64,000 nucleotides of DNA from Marasmius tenuissimus (GCA_029532415.1 JAQOTA010000068.1:558001-622000), one strand, 5' to 3'. Positions 26,600 to 38,182 are shown, counted from the first letter of the stretch. Numbers and translations: made by a program. The notes: generated by a model not told the origin, from the sequence alone.

Positions 26600-28740
26600 C
26601 CATTGTCGTACTTGAGGAGGGAGACCCAACGTGTTTCTCTTCTCTTGATTGTCACTGTGCCAGCACCCCTCCTATCCTGCTCGACCAATGACACACGCAA
26701 ACACCGCAGTCCTCAGATCATCCATCCCTCAATACTTGTTGCCTTTCCGAATGATGAACAAGCCCGAGTCCTACACAGGCTCCTTCCCCATCTTTGACGA
26801 CATGTTGAATCTCTGATGCACCCGGAAGCTATCACTCACCACCCTTCTACACTGTCGTATCCTCGTTTGGGGACATCGCTTGGTCAAGAAAAAGAGTTCT
26901 TTCGCCCTCTGATGCGTATTCTGCATGGGGTACACCCTTGTACGCGTTTTCCCCTCACTTTAACTCTGGAAGACACGTCACTCTCCATCTATGAATCGAT
27001 TTTGGATTTCCGCCAAACATTGGCCATCGCTCTTTCATTCACACTGTCACCCAGAACTCCCATCTCGAGAACTTTGGTTCCTCATCCTCGACAACATGGT
27101 GGTTAGTCGAGGTTTTCATGCAAGCAGGTCACGCTGTGGGGTCATCGTTCATGGAGGGTGACATCGCCATGCAGGATTCCTTTGAGCGAGGAACCCGGAG
27201 GAGGTGGTTTGGATTCTCGATGTTGAGTTGATGAAGGATCCGGAAAGTGGAAAACACCCTCAGGCTGCATACCGTTGACTGTTCAAGGTCTGCAAAGGAC
27301 ATTCACTTAGTTGGCACTGAAGTCAACACCTAGGCCGCCCTGGTCATTCATTATTGTGAGCATTTTCTGCATCGCGATCGTTACCTTGGACTCACGTCGG
27401 TTAGTGCAGCATATATCAGTCTTCAAGAGGATTTGGAGGGTAAAGGCTAGACAGTGAAGCGAGAGAGTGAAACAAGAGGGTATGACCTGCACAATGAGTA
27501 CTACGGGGTGAGTAGACCTTTTCGCTTGCTCATTCTCGGATGCTCACAGTCTGTTGGCTCTAGAAATCCTTGTTCTCCACCCAGCAACATCAGAGGTTTA
27601 TCGATATTGCCGCTACTCCAACTCACTCAGATACATGATCATGAACATGGATGCAGAGAAACGCCACCCATCTCAACGATATGCAGGGTTGTTTGACATC
27701 ACAGAGGATGTTGGATCAGAGATGAAAATAGGGTGCTTTGTTGGAGCTGCGGGGAAGTCTGTGTATGGGCGGTGAACTTGGAGTCCCAAGACGATAGGTC
27801 GGTGTGAGACCCACCTGGCAATGGGGGTATGATGATGGGACCGAGCTTTTCGGCTCGAACCTCTCCTAATATCGGTGACCGTGCAGACATAGCTACCACA
27901 TCTATCTCCACCAGCCTTCCATGTTGTTGATTTTCAACGGCTCGCAGTCGAACTGCACTCAAACAGCCTCATTTTTCACCAACCACATTGTCGCCATCTG
28001 CTCTAACCCGAGTCCAGCATACATGTCACCCCATCCGTCTACGCATTGGTTCTTTTTTTCTTCGGTCCCTGGGTCACTATCCCTTCCTTTCGCAAGTAAA
28101 AGCGCTTGGGGTGCACCCATTCATGCGCTTACCTCCAGATCTGACCCATCGCCGGTTCAACTCCAGCAGATCTCACCGTAAACCTCTTCATTTCCGGTGC
28201 TTGCACTCCTCCGCTATTGAGTTTGCCATTGTTCCAATACTTTGGCTCCAAGCCTCCAGCGCTAACGATGGCTTGTATCCGAGCGTCTTAGCGATGTTCC
28301 TTGACATACCCTCACGCTCGCACATCCATGATCCTATACGGTCTAGACGCCGCCATATCACCGTCTTCAACGTGAGGCCATTGCATCTCCTCATGCCTCG
28401 TCTCCTGCTTGACGATACAGAGCATCGTCTACTCCGAACAGAGATCATCCAGTATCACCCCGCCCCTTCTCAAATACACTTCTTTGCTATCAACTGTCTC
28501 CCCTCTTCTGATTCATCGCACTCGTCGGGTGCTACAGAGCTCACTGGCCGCCACTGTGAACACCTGTTGGAGGGGCAATTGAACTCGGTGGCAAAACTGC
28601 TACCGATTTGTCAATACTCCCTTGGGACTTGAACCACACCCTTGAGCTATCGGAACCTATCTTTCAGGAGTGGTTTGACCGTCTCGTTCCCGAGGATCAG
28701 ATCTGTGTAAACTTGAATCTACTTTCAGGGGTCTAGAACG
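26600..28740 (+). pseudogene. Decayed coding DNA, unidentified
   Basis: I cannot name this. On the plus strand several stretches read like real protein but are broken by stops and frame changes. Examples are 26870-27235 (with FPPNIGHRSF and TTWWLVEVFMQAGH, one internal stop), 27554-27775 (SLRYMIMNMDAEK) and 28565-28735 (ELGGKTATDLSILPWDL, ending near NLNLLSGV). Spacing and shared strand suggest one large decayed gene, perhaps from a mobile element, lying upstream of the DIRS-like element. It could also be several unrelated fragments. Confidence 0.3.
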
Positions 28741-28749
28741 AGACAAGCA

Positions 28750-29775
28750 CGAGCGTGGAGCAGGGATAATGAGCGGGGCTAACAGTGGGTGCCAATTGGG
28801 TTGAGCAGCCAGTTCTTGGCTCAAAAATCGGATGGTGGATGCTGGTTTTCTTGCGAGAATTGACGGGCTAGTTTGAATCTGTATCATTGAAGTGCCTCCT
28901 AACTCAATAGTCTGTGTTTTGTATATGATTTTTGTGGAGCACATGTTTTCAGACATACATGAATTATGCCTAATTCATATTGGGATTTGTTTGCCGGGTC
29001 TATTGTGCTTTAAGGAACGCCCCACTCTGAGTTGAAGTCAACGAGCATTGTTACGGGGACATTGTTAATGTAGCGATGGGAGGAGTTGTGAGGAAACCAC
29101 GGAACAGTCAATGAAGGGTACTGCTTTGGGCTCTGCTCCTAATAGGTTTGGCCATTTGTGCGTCAAGTCCCTAAGCTTCGAGTCTGGTTCCCGAAAACCC
29201 ATGGTAGTCGATCACACACCAGGTGAGGAATTCGCCAGGAGCACTCAAGTTTTGTTCCGGAGTTAAAGAAACTAGTATTAAGCTCAGTTGTTCAACCAGC
29301 AGGAACTCGGTGGCAGCGTAACGAGCGAAGGAGAGGAAGATGAGGAATTGGGGATGAACTTGACGGAAGTAATTTTGCTTGTTCAACTTTTGGCAGGGGA
29401 AGGACCGCTTCTGGTCATCTGAACTCGATGTGGGGCCATAGTATTGTGCCTACGTGTTGCACCAAATAGTGTGTCGTTCTTCTGTATTGGATCGGTCAAA
29501 CAAAGAGACAGAGTCTGTAGGCGTACACCTCGGAGTGAACAGGTGAAGGTAGTGGGAAGCCGGTTGGTGTATACGGTCTTAGTTTATCAGAATTGTCTGG
29601 ATCCGCCTCCACACCTATACCCGCATTTCTAAGCCAATGATACTCGAATGTACCTCTGAGTGTAGCGTGTCATTCTTGGGGTCTCCGAGAAATAGACTTG
29701 GGTCGAGCAAGAGAGCTGTCTTGAGGTCAAAAATATCACGGGTGCTATTGTCTTCCTCAATGTATTGTTGAGCTG
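28750..29775. other. Stretch upstream of the DIRS-like element
   Basis: No gene supported. It may contain the 5' terminal repeat of the retroelement, whose boundary I could not place. Confidence 0.35.
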
Positions 29776-29981
29776 CTACATGTGAGGCACGAGGGTGCGG
29801 CAGCTTGAGGTCTTTGAACGAACACATGGTGCAGTGCCAAAATCTTTTCCTGCACCACCACCATGGTCGTTTCCTCAAGCTGGTAAACTCGCGCTGGCCC
29901 GCTTGTTTCTCTTTTCCCTCTCCTATTCCCGTTGTTACTCCCTTCTCGCAACCCCAAGTTTCGTAACAAGACGACTCCACG

Positions 29982-31654
29982 ATGGCAGAACGCATATCGC
30001 ACGACCCCAGTAATGATACATGCCCGGATTTCACACACGACCGTCATAAAGCACACAGAAACCTCCTCATTGACAGCGACCTTTTCCTCGATATCAACAA
30101 TGACGAACAGGTGGTGGATTACCTCAGGGAAATATGGAAATCTGAGAATGAAGAGAACAGAGCTCGTTGGCAACAACAACTCGAAAACGACCGAGCACTG
30201 GAGGATCAGAGACGGCAGCAGGAAGAAGAGGCAGAGGCAGAGGCAGCAGCAGCAGAGGAGGCCAAGAAAGCAAGAGAAGAGAGACGAAAGGAGAAGGAGA
30301 AGAAGAAGGAAGTCCTACACGATTTTGAACTAGGCACCCTGATGGCGCAGGAGGTCACGGAACGGCTACATCCTCATGTGAAAAAGAAGATGGAGAAGAG
30401 AGAATATACACCCTACTGGTACTTCAACAATGAAGCATCCACAGAAGCCGAGAGCCTGGTCAAGTTGACACTGGAAGATTCCGTGTTTGGGTTCACAAAG
30501 GACAGCGACAGCAAACTATCACTCACATCCAATCCAACCGCCAGAGCCTCAAAAGCCAAAGCTGACGAGAATCTCACTTGGGACGAAGTCCTCGAGGGCA
30601 AATCATTTTTTTTGAAATGCCTCGACAGCAGAGACTGGCCACCGAAGTGGAAGCAGATGTGGTTGAAGTTCTACGTCTTGATGGAGATGGACCCAGATAT
30701 ACAAGGACACAACGGAAAGCAGATATTCGCTTGATACCTTGCCAAGATGCGTCTTCACTGGTATGACGAGAACAGAGCTGGGTGTCCTTTCAACGTGTCA
30801 GTGATTGACGAGAGAGTTCTCAAGAAGTGCCGGAGAGCAGTCAATAACACGGAGTTTGAGTCAAAGTTGACGAGGTAAGCTCCCCTTTTACAAACTCATC
30901 CACAGAGGACAGTACTAATCAATATTTGCCATTCCCATTAACCTCCATGCTACTCCACCCTTGTTTTTTCCAATGACAAAACTGCACTGGCGCCTTGCAT
31001 CTGCACCTACATGCACCTGCACTCTACACACACCTGCACCCTACATGCACCCGCACCGTACATACACCCGCACCGTACACGCACCCGCACCCTTCCATGC
31101 ACCCGCCTCTACTGGCACCTACGCTCACACCCCCATCATGACTAATCAGCCTTGACCAGCTGACAGCTCAGTATACCGCGCTCTTGAAGACGCTAGCAGC
31201 TCAGACCACTACACCCAGAAATGCCTCAGGCTTGAAACGTCAGCATACAAACAGTGATGCCCGCTCCCCATCATCAACATATAATGCCTCTTCCCCAACC
31301 AAGAAACCTCACAACGCTGCCTTCACCAACTCCTTTCGGGATGCCCATCCATCATCAGACAAGAGTGGGGCCACACGATCCATCTATCCAAAGTGCCTTG
31401 GCCAAGACGAGCACAATGTTCAGAACTGCAATAGAGAGATCATATGGGATACCCAAACTACCTCACGGTGCAAATGGAACACCAGGGGACATCTCGAGAC
31501 CATCCCTGAAGGTCAAGAACTCTGCTCTGACTGGAACCGTCCAAATGGTTGTACCAGCAAGTCACACCCGGAGAAACACCAATGCTTGGGATGCAGAAAG
31601 TCCACCCACAGTGCTCAACAATGCCCTCTCGCAGAACCTCTTGCAGGCACATGA
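29982..31654 (+). pseudogene. Gag-like protein of the DIRS-like element
   Basis: Starts MAERISHD. The N-terminal part has a conserved HKAHRNLLIDSDLFLD block and a YLREIW...RARWQQQL segment, then a long Glu/Ala/Lys coiled-coil stretch (residues about 70-110). A TGA at 30732-30734 interrupts the frame, but the same frame continues as YLAKMRLHWYDENRAGCPF to a splice donor (GAGGTAAGC, about 30875). An intron of about 275 bases holding a minisatellite ends at a CAG near 31150. The second exon has a Ser/Thr/Pro-rich linker and two Cys/His clusters (CLGQDEHNVQNC and CLGCRKSTHSAQQC) that look like zinc knuckles, fitting a nucleic-acid-binding gag. The stop could come from CGA to TGA. Confidence 0.65.
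30995..31130 (+). repeat. Minisatellite in the gag intron
   Basis: Imperfect tandem repeats built on TACATGCACCCGCACC and TACACCTGCACC units, roughly 9-10 copies, lying within the intron of the gag-like gene. Confidence 0.7.
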
Positions 31655-33705
31655 GCGAGTAGAAACACCCCTTCATGCCGAGGCCTGGCGGGATGCCCTG
31701 GACAACGCAGGTCTACTCAATAAATATGCTTCGATTCCCCTTTCTATTTTACACAGTTTCAATGCTGGCATTCCCTTAATCTCGGAAACGTACACCCCGC
31801 CTAATCGAATTTTCTTGTCGGAGCATGTTGCGGCCTTCGAAGAGATTATGAAGAACAAGCTACAGAAGGGCCGCTGGCTGGGTCCTTACCCCCGCAGTAT
31901 TATTGAAGAGGTCATGGGACATTTTCAGACATCACCTATCTCAATGATCCCGAAATTGGGTCGCCCCGGAAAGTTTCGTCTCGTACAGAACTTCTCGCAT
32001 CCATACACTCCTATTGTACATAATATCACGTCTAATAATCTCATCGCCTCAATCAATTCAGCCATTGACTCTACCCTCTATCCTTGCTTGCGGGGAACCT
32101 TTGCAAACACCTGCCGCCTTCTATGGACCCTTCCACCAGGAAGTCAAGGCGCAGTCAGAGACGTTTCGGAAGCATACCGAGTCATTCCTCTGCATCCCGA
32201 CCAATGGCCTGGAGCTGTGGTACGCCTATCCGACAATGATGAGTTTGCGGTGGATACACGCAATATGTTTGGACTATCATCTGTGCCGGGGGTTTTTGGA
32301 CATGTAGCAGATGCGGGAGTGGAGATCTTTCGCTCGCAGGGCCTTGGTCCAATTACAAAATGGGTTGACGATCATACGTGGATGCGGATACTCAGGGAAT
32401 GGCTGGACAAAGCAAATGCGATGAGAACAGAGTTACGAGAAAGAGTTCGACAGACAGGTGGAATGATGCATATCAAAGGACGCCTCCTCTGTGTGGGAGA
32501 GACACTACCATCAGGAAAACCTGAAGAGTTTGATGACGATTTCCTATTTCCGCTATCAGACCACTCGCAGGTATCACCACGCTCAGAGGAAGACGCAAAG
32601 TTCACTTATGCTTTCTGTGATATTGACCGGGTCTTATCACGTCTGGGCTATATTTGGGAACTGAAGAAGGACATACATTTCTGCTACGACCCCCTATACT
32701 TTGGCCTTCAATGGCATATCAAACAGATGTTGGTCTCGATACCCAAGGAAAAAAGGGAGAAGTACTTGACATCAATTGAGGAATGGGAGTCTGAACCACA
32801 ACACAGCCTTGAAGAAGCCAACAGCCTATACGGGAAACTCATGCACGTTTGCCTCGTGTTGACAGCGGGTAGAGCCTATCTAATAGAGCTTGAGAAGATG
32901 ATGGCAGAGATGAGCAATGTGCCGATTTTTGCCTGACACCGACCACCACGACGACTACCCAAAGACTTAGAGTGGTGGAAAGAACAACTACGGTGTCACA
33001 TATCCTGCCCTATACCTGGTCCAGCAGAACTAATTGACACTCATGCCTATTCTGACGCCAGCGGATGATTTGGAATTGGCATATACATTCGGGGTTTCTG
33101 GAGAGCATACAGACTACTCCCCGATTGGAGAGGAAACTGGGAGCGTGATATTGGGTGGGCCAAAGCAGTCGGATTCTGGCTCACAGCTAGAATCATGGCT
33201 GACCACTGCATATCTGGACAACATTACAAGGTACAAGAGTACGAATGGCACCCGCAGCTACAACAGATGCTCAACAAAAGTGAAATACTAGGTCTACAGT
33301 GACAACAAAGGTGTTGTCGAAAGCTGGTGGAATGGACGTAGTAAAAACCGTCCCACAAACACAGTCTTCAAACACATCCATGCCCTGCTCAAAGAACATG
33401 GCTTCAACATCCACACCCGTTATGTCCCCAGTAAACACAACCCCGCAGACGCACCTTCTCAAGGCATATATGGCCCAGATCGATTACTCCTACCTCCCAT
33501 CTCAATCCCCGAAGAACTCAAACCGTTCATTGTTGACTACAACGCCCCGCTCACAGCAGCAGAACTCAAACGAAGAGACACTGGCAATTGCGTTGTCCAC
33601 GCACCTAAGCCTCCTAGGGGACCTGGAGATCCCAACAGGTCCCAAACACGAGAACGACTTGAAAGGGAGGCTATTGAACTCACGTACATCACAAACTCAT
33701 GGTGA
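31254..33705 (+). pseudogene. Reverse transcriptase-RNase H of the DIRS-like element
   Basis: The frame overlaps the end of gag in another frame (to 31654). Clearly RT-like sequence begins at about 31650 (TPLHAEAWRDALDNAGLL). It shows GKFRLVQNFSHPY, motif A VRDVSEAYRVIPLHP, motif B MFGLSSVPGVFG, and motif C as WVDDH in place of the usual YxDD. A TGA at 32934-32936 stops the frame; the same frame then continues into RNase H. RNase H begins AYSDASG, meets a second TGA at 33066-33068, and goes on through ERDIGWAKAVGF. A 61-base GT...AG intron (33231-33291) joins HYK to VYSDNKGVVESWW, and RYVPSKHNPAD and SQGIYG follow. Lys in GWAKAV stands where I would expect the acidic residue. This copy is probably inactive. 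Confidence 0.75.
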
Positions 33706-33805
33706 ACACATAGACCTCACCTCCGAATCGACGAACGCCACAACCTGATGGCCTTCCCCACTTGTTACTCAACAAACAGGTCGTGTTTGACCATATCCAG
33801 AACAC

Positions 33806-34945
33806 TTGAGACCAAGACCCTCGAACCTACATCCTCACTGTGCAGCAAAAGACAGACTGGTGCTATGGCGCCCGGCTTGTGGTTGCACTTTTCGGGACCT
33901 TTCAGGCCGACCAATCGATATGCGGGAAGAGGATCTAGACCGGGTGAAGCTGGTACTGGTACAGTCATACGCGGATAGCACATTGCAGTCGTATTCAACA
34001 GGACTTCTCGTATTCCACGTGTTCTGCGACACAAGGTTGGTGCCAGAGGACCAGAGAACCCCAGCAAGCCCTGACCTTATAGCCAACTGGATCTCAGTCA
34101 TCATTGGGACGTATTCCAGCTCAGCAGTCAAGAATTACCTGTTTGGAGTTAGGGCATGGCATATCATTCATGGCCTTGAGTGGCGAATGAACAAACTGGA
34201 GGTAGATGCCCTGCTACGGTCAGCAGAGAAGAACCAACCTCCAGAAGCACGTCGGAAAAAGCGAAAGCCTTTCACAGTAGAATTCCTCACAGCTGTGATA
34301 GAAGGTCTGAATCTACAAGACCCTCTGGACGTGGCAGTAGCTGCCTGCCTAACAACGGCATTCTACAGCTGCGCACGACTGGGCAAGTTCACAGTCCCAA
34401 GACTTACCGATTTTCGAGTTGGACACCATGTAACACGAGTCGACATACGCTCGGGACATGACAGAAACGGGTTCGAAACCACGATATTTCATATTCCCAA
34501 AACCAAAGCAGAGCCAATCACAGGTGAAGATGTCTACTGGTCAGCACAAACCGGCCCTACCAACCCGCAAACGCTACTACAAAGCCACTTCAGCATAAAC
34601 AACCCACCAAATGGCCAACACCACTTTTCGTACATACACACCCCAAATGGACAGCGCACATCCACAAGACGACCACTCACCAAACCAGCATTCATGACCC
34701 AAATCTCAACGGTGGCCAAAACTCGCGACCTAGAGATATTACAAGGACATGGGATCAGAATTGGCTCCACATTGGAGTATTTACTTCGAGGAGTCCCATT
34801 TGAGGTAGTAAAGGTACTGGGAAGATGGAAAAGTGACGCCTTCCTAGTATACCTTCGAAAACACGCCGAGATCATGGCACCTTATATGCAGGCTACCCTA
34901 CAACAAGACTTTGTACAATACACCATGCCCCCAGTACGATGTTAA
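33806..34945 (+). CDS. Tyrosine recombinase of the DIRS-like element
   Basis: Site-specific recombinase that would insert the circular DNA copy of the element. The open frame has no ATG at its left end; the first is at 33920 (MREEDLDRVK). The N-terminal SAM-like helical part has SYADSTLQSYSTG. The catalytic part shows the first Arg in SCARLGKF, the H-x-x-R pair in GHGIRIGSTLEYLLRG, a Trp in GRWKSDAF and the likely nucleophile Tyr in VYLRKH. All four key positions are therefore present. The frame has no stop over 380 codons, in contrast to the broken gag and RT-RNase H. It lies about 100 bases after the end of the RNase H frame. Confidence 0.85.
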   Translation: MRPRPSNLHPHCAAKDRLVLWRPACGCTFRDLSGRPIDMREEDLDRVKLVLVQSYADSTLQSYSTGLLVFHVFCDTRLVPEDQRTPASPDLIANWISVIIGTYSSSAVKNYLFGVRAWHIIHGLEWRMNKLEVDALLRSAEKNQPPEARRKKRKPFTVEFLTAVIEGLNLQDPLDVAVAACLTTAFYSCARLGKFTVPRLTDFRVGHHVTRVDIRSGHDRNGFETTIFHIPKTKAEPITGEDVYWSAQTGPTNPQTLLQSHFSINNPPNGQHHFSYIHTPNGQRTSTRRPLTKPAFMTQISTVAKTRDLEILQGHGIRIGSTLEYLLRGVPFEVVKVLGRWKSDAFLVYLRKHAEIMAPYMQATLQQDFVQYTMPPVRC

Positions 34946-34992
34946 ATTTATTCCACATTTTATTACACAGACACCTCCCAGCAGGGGACCTA

Positions 34993-35141
34993 GCGAGACT
35001 TCGGGGACGCTCCTTCCGGGATGGGCTATCCAGATTGACTGGATGCGTCGCTCACCGAACTCCTACCATTGTGGGTATCTCAGTCGACCAAGTTCTCCCA
35101 TTGTGTCGAAGTCTCGCGGGGCCCAAGGCCCTTCGGGCCTT
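34993..35141. repeat. Inverted repeats at the 3' end of the DIRS-like element
   Basis: GCGAGACTTCG (34993-35003) and its exact complement CGAAGTCTCGC (35107-35117) are about 105 bases apart. Directly after comes a perfect hairpin, AAGGCCC-TTC-GGGCCTT (35125-35141), and then GCGCGCT with AGCGCGC about 20 bases apart. Such structures fit a terminal or internal complementary region of a YR retrotransposon. A matching 5' copy was not found by eye. Confidence 0.5.
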
Positions 35142-35404
35142 CGCCCATATCTTGCGCGCTGTCCACATAACTCCAAGCGCGCGCCACCATCCAACTGTCC
35201 TGAAGGTTAGTTTGTTGAATAACATAGACTAACCCTATTCCTATCTCATAGCAACACAGGCCAGTTCGAAGACTAGAGCCTGGGAGATGACCTAGTAAGT
35301 ATTTGCTGGGTGAGCACATGGGTGGTCATTCTTGTTGTTTTAGCCCACTCTCAGTTGAGACCAGAGTCATTCTGTGTTGCGGATATGCGAGTCACCACAG
35401 AGCT

Positions 35405-35490
35405 TGTACATGGTGGTTTTGGTGAGAATTTGGGCATGGGCACCTATCGTCTCTGCGCGCTTCGACCACAACCACCACCGTGACCTTGAC
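35405..35490 (+). repeat. Dispersed repeat, copy 4 of 4
   Basis: Has CATGGTGGTTTTGGTGAGA, then GCATGGGCACCTATCG, then CCACCACCGTGACC. It matches the copy at 26165-26260 in the same direction and 13965-14045 inverted. Confidence 0.45.
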
Positions 35491-35499
35491 TCCCCAAGT

Positions 35500-38120
35500 C
35501 CAGACCTCCGATTCTCAACACACTACTCGGAGCAGGAGATGAACTCATGAAAACTTTAGGATGGTGACAAAAATAGACTCCATGTATCTGGCAAGCAGAG
35601 TCACAGCACAAGGGTGGCTTTTTCTAGCCAGCTCACTAAAACATCATGCCCAGAATTGTGATGGCACGCTGTCCGAGGAGAAAAAGGCCAACCATAGGGC
35701 TCTCTAAAATCTACCAGAGACAGTATACCAGGTATGTCGCAATTTGCAGCTGACTCGACGCGTTACTGACTAGCAATTCTACCACAGCTCAATTGGGAAT
35801 CTTTGAGGGCTGTAGCTAACGGAAGAATCATACATGGTCCTGAATTGTTGTCGGCCATTATTCTCCAGTTCAAATTTGAGATGCAACATTCAGTCTGGAT
35901 ACGTCGCTCGAATCTGGTGGATAAGCAAAGCCTTGAACAGGAAGGAACGCTGTGGTTCCAGACAGTTAAGTTCAAGCGTTTAAGCTCGGTTGGTATCAAT
36001 TTGAGAGGACTTGCTAGTCTAGCTAGGCACTCGTTAGAAGGTATGTTATATGTTCACTGGATCAGCTCCCATAGATTCCCTGTTGATTACCTTCCCACAG
36101 CAGGCAAGACTCCCAGAACCCAGGCCTGCAACCGCGGCTTCTCTACACCATTGTCAACCAAAAGCTCCTGCCATCTGAATTTCTGAAGCCAGGACGAGAG
36201 TATCGCACCCAGAATGAGCCACGCGCCTTGTTCCTTGTCTCGTCGGAATTTGTTCTAGCCATACCAGGACAATGTGCAGCCCACCGGTGTGCAGCCGCTG
36301 AAGAACCGCTGTTGCTTCTGGCATTCAGATCGAGAGGAGTCTGCTCGTTAGTATGGCTCCTTCACTGCGCAATCCAAAGGGATCAGCGAGGAAGTGGGCT
36401 CCGCCAAACAGAGAGAGTTGGACGGAGATGGTGGTGGGTAAAGGAGGCGCCGAGGACAATAAGGCAGGAAGACGGGTCACCGGAATGGATGGAGGCGTTA
36501 ACAGAAGGGTGGTTAGTAGTTACTGAGCTTGGAACCCATCAGTTGTACTGACATTGGCTCCGACTCGAGATCCTCGCTGTATCTACACCTCTGGCACTCA
36601 ATTCCACTTTCCCGCTCTTGTTCTCTAATCACCCACTTGACGACAACGTCTCCGAAGTTGGCGTTTTCACCACCATGCACTCGACCGTTGGTGACCGTCG
36701 CGTCAACTGAGGTCCTCAGACCTCGAATGCAAGCCTCAACCTCACCCACATCCCGTGGCATTTGGGCCGACCTTCCTTCATCGGGCGTCTGTTCAGAAGG
36801 TCATCTTTCAAATCTCCAAGCTCCCCACTATATTATTATCATCATATACGTTCCTGACTGCCATCGGCGACTCGAAGAGAGCATGAGCAAGAATTCTTTG
36901 GAGATATTCTGCGGCGGAAGGTCGATTATTGACATCTTTGACGAGTGTGAGGTGGGTTTTTTATGTTTTCGTATCTCGTTTCCCGTCTGACCTGGTCTCA
37001 ATCAGGACATCAGGCCCAACGACAAGTCCGTTGGCGCCATCTGACGCCGACGGATGCCGTCCAACCAAGCAGTGAAAACCTGACGATTTCTGACGTGAGG
37101 CTGATCATTTCCGATGTCCCATCGCTCCTGGCTAGTCAGAACTTATGTAGTGGATTCGTATCTTGATTGTTGATCTCTATTGGACATCTTGTTCCTTGAC
37201 CCGCAGATGGGCCCGTGCGCGTGATCTCAAATAAGCCCTTTGCCCAGGCTACCGTCTAACGCTCCTTTGTCTCTTACCATCCCGACCCCCCATTCCTCTC
37301 CTCTCTTCCCTGCATATTCAACCCATAGCAATGTTCTCAAGCCTATCAAAATATTGCAATACTCACCTGGATGGCGAGATCATAGGAGGCACCCTTAGGC
37401 GGGAAAGAAATCAGGGCGATTCAGACATCTGGTCAGTCTTTTTGTACTAAATATTCAAGGAGATTCCTCACGAAACGTGTTCTAGCACTCTTCATTGTCA
37501 AGAACTAGGTGTCGAGGTGAGTTTTCGCGCACAATAGCCATTACAAGCCTTGGCTCATAGTTGCACGTAACAGAAAGTGGGCGGAAATGAAGCTAGACGA
37601 CAACATGGTACACCAGATCTTTTCAAGTCAATATTATTCTACGCTCAGCTCTTTCATTTCACATACACCTCAATGCAAGATCCACCACCCCAGCAATTCT
37701 CTGTACGTCATGCCTTTACACCATAATCTCTAGTTCTAATTGGTCCCTGCCTAAGTCTCCCGGACGCCACATCCCTTACAATTTGGATTCTGGCTAGGAG
37801 CGATGACCGTAGGATGGATAAGGATGGGCGGGGAATCGAGTTGAGCGAGAAGCTTGGCGGCTGGGTAGGGACGAGTGGGGAGAAGGAGCAGTGGGATGTG
37901 GGCCCGTGGGGTATACACCAGGATGCCTGTCAAATAGTACCATGATCAGTGGTAATCAGAATTTATGGTGAATTGCGATACCATCCGACGAGACCTGATG
38001 AAACCTGGCAAAAGGGATCAACTACTCTGTCCACCAGCATGCGTCAGATAGCACCAATATAACGGAACGCATCCGCCTTCTTCCGACGTATCCTGACGTT
38101 CTTTTAGCGGGGTGACCTTG
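35500..38120. other. Region between the DIRS-like element and the FunK1 fragment
   Basis: No gene I can name. A plus-strand stretch at about 35791-36040 reads like an exon (LNWESLRAVANGRIIHGPELL, cut by a GTATGT donor) and may continue after a CAG near 36103. Its product is unrecognised. Around 36560-36760 both strands are open without a known motif. Around 36990-38160 several CTGACGY-rich pieces recur. Confidence 0.3.
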
Positions 38121-38161
38121 AATCGGTTTTCACCAGTTCACGTCAGATAACACCAATATAA
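38042..38161. repeat. 21-base direct repeats about 100 bases apart
   Basis: CGTCAGATARCACCAATATAA occurs at 38042-38062 and 38141-38161, with one mismatch. They lie just beyond the last readable exon of the FunK1 N-terminal half. Confidence 0.6.
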
Positions 38162-38182
38162 TCTTCATTGGGCGAGACTCAC

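Larger units (their letters stand above)
29780..35250 (+). mobile_element. DIRS-like (tyrosine-recombinase) retrotransposon, decayed
   Basis: Three linked plus-strand coding parts occur in the usual order for YR retrotransposons: a gag-like protein with a zinc-knuckle tail (29982-31654), reverse transcriptase with RNase H (31254-33705) and a tyrosine recombinase (33806-34945). There is no integrase of the DDE type and no LTR seen. Known DIRS-like elements copy themselves through a circular intermediate that the recombinase inserts, usually without target-site duplication. The element is internally nearly full length, but has TGA stops in gag, at the end of the RT domain and in RNase H. The outer limits given are approximate. 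The 3' side has strong inverted repeats (34993-35141). Confidence 0.8.

Noticed and set aside
27988..28632. Long plus-strand open frame of 214 codons
   Set aside because: Composition is His/Ser/Arg/Pro-rich as in a shadow frame, and a neighbouring frame at 28565-28735 reads more like true protein.
30995..31130. Regularly spaced repeats that could suggest a CRISPR-like array
   Set aside because: Units are contiguous and imperfect with no unique spacers, and they lie in an intron of a eukaryotic retroelement.
31254..31650. First 130 codons of the RT open frame as true RT protein
   Set aside because: This part overlaps the gag zinc-knuckle exon in another frame and shows no RT similarity; RT-like sequence begins only near 31650.
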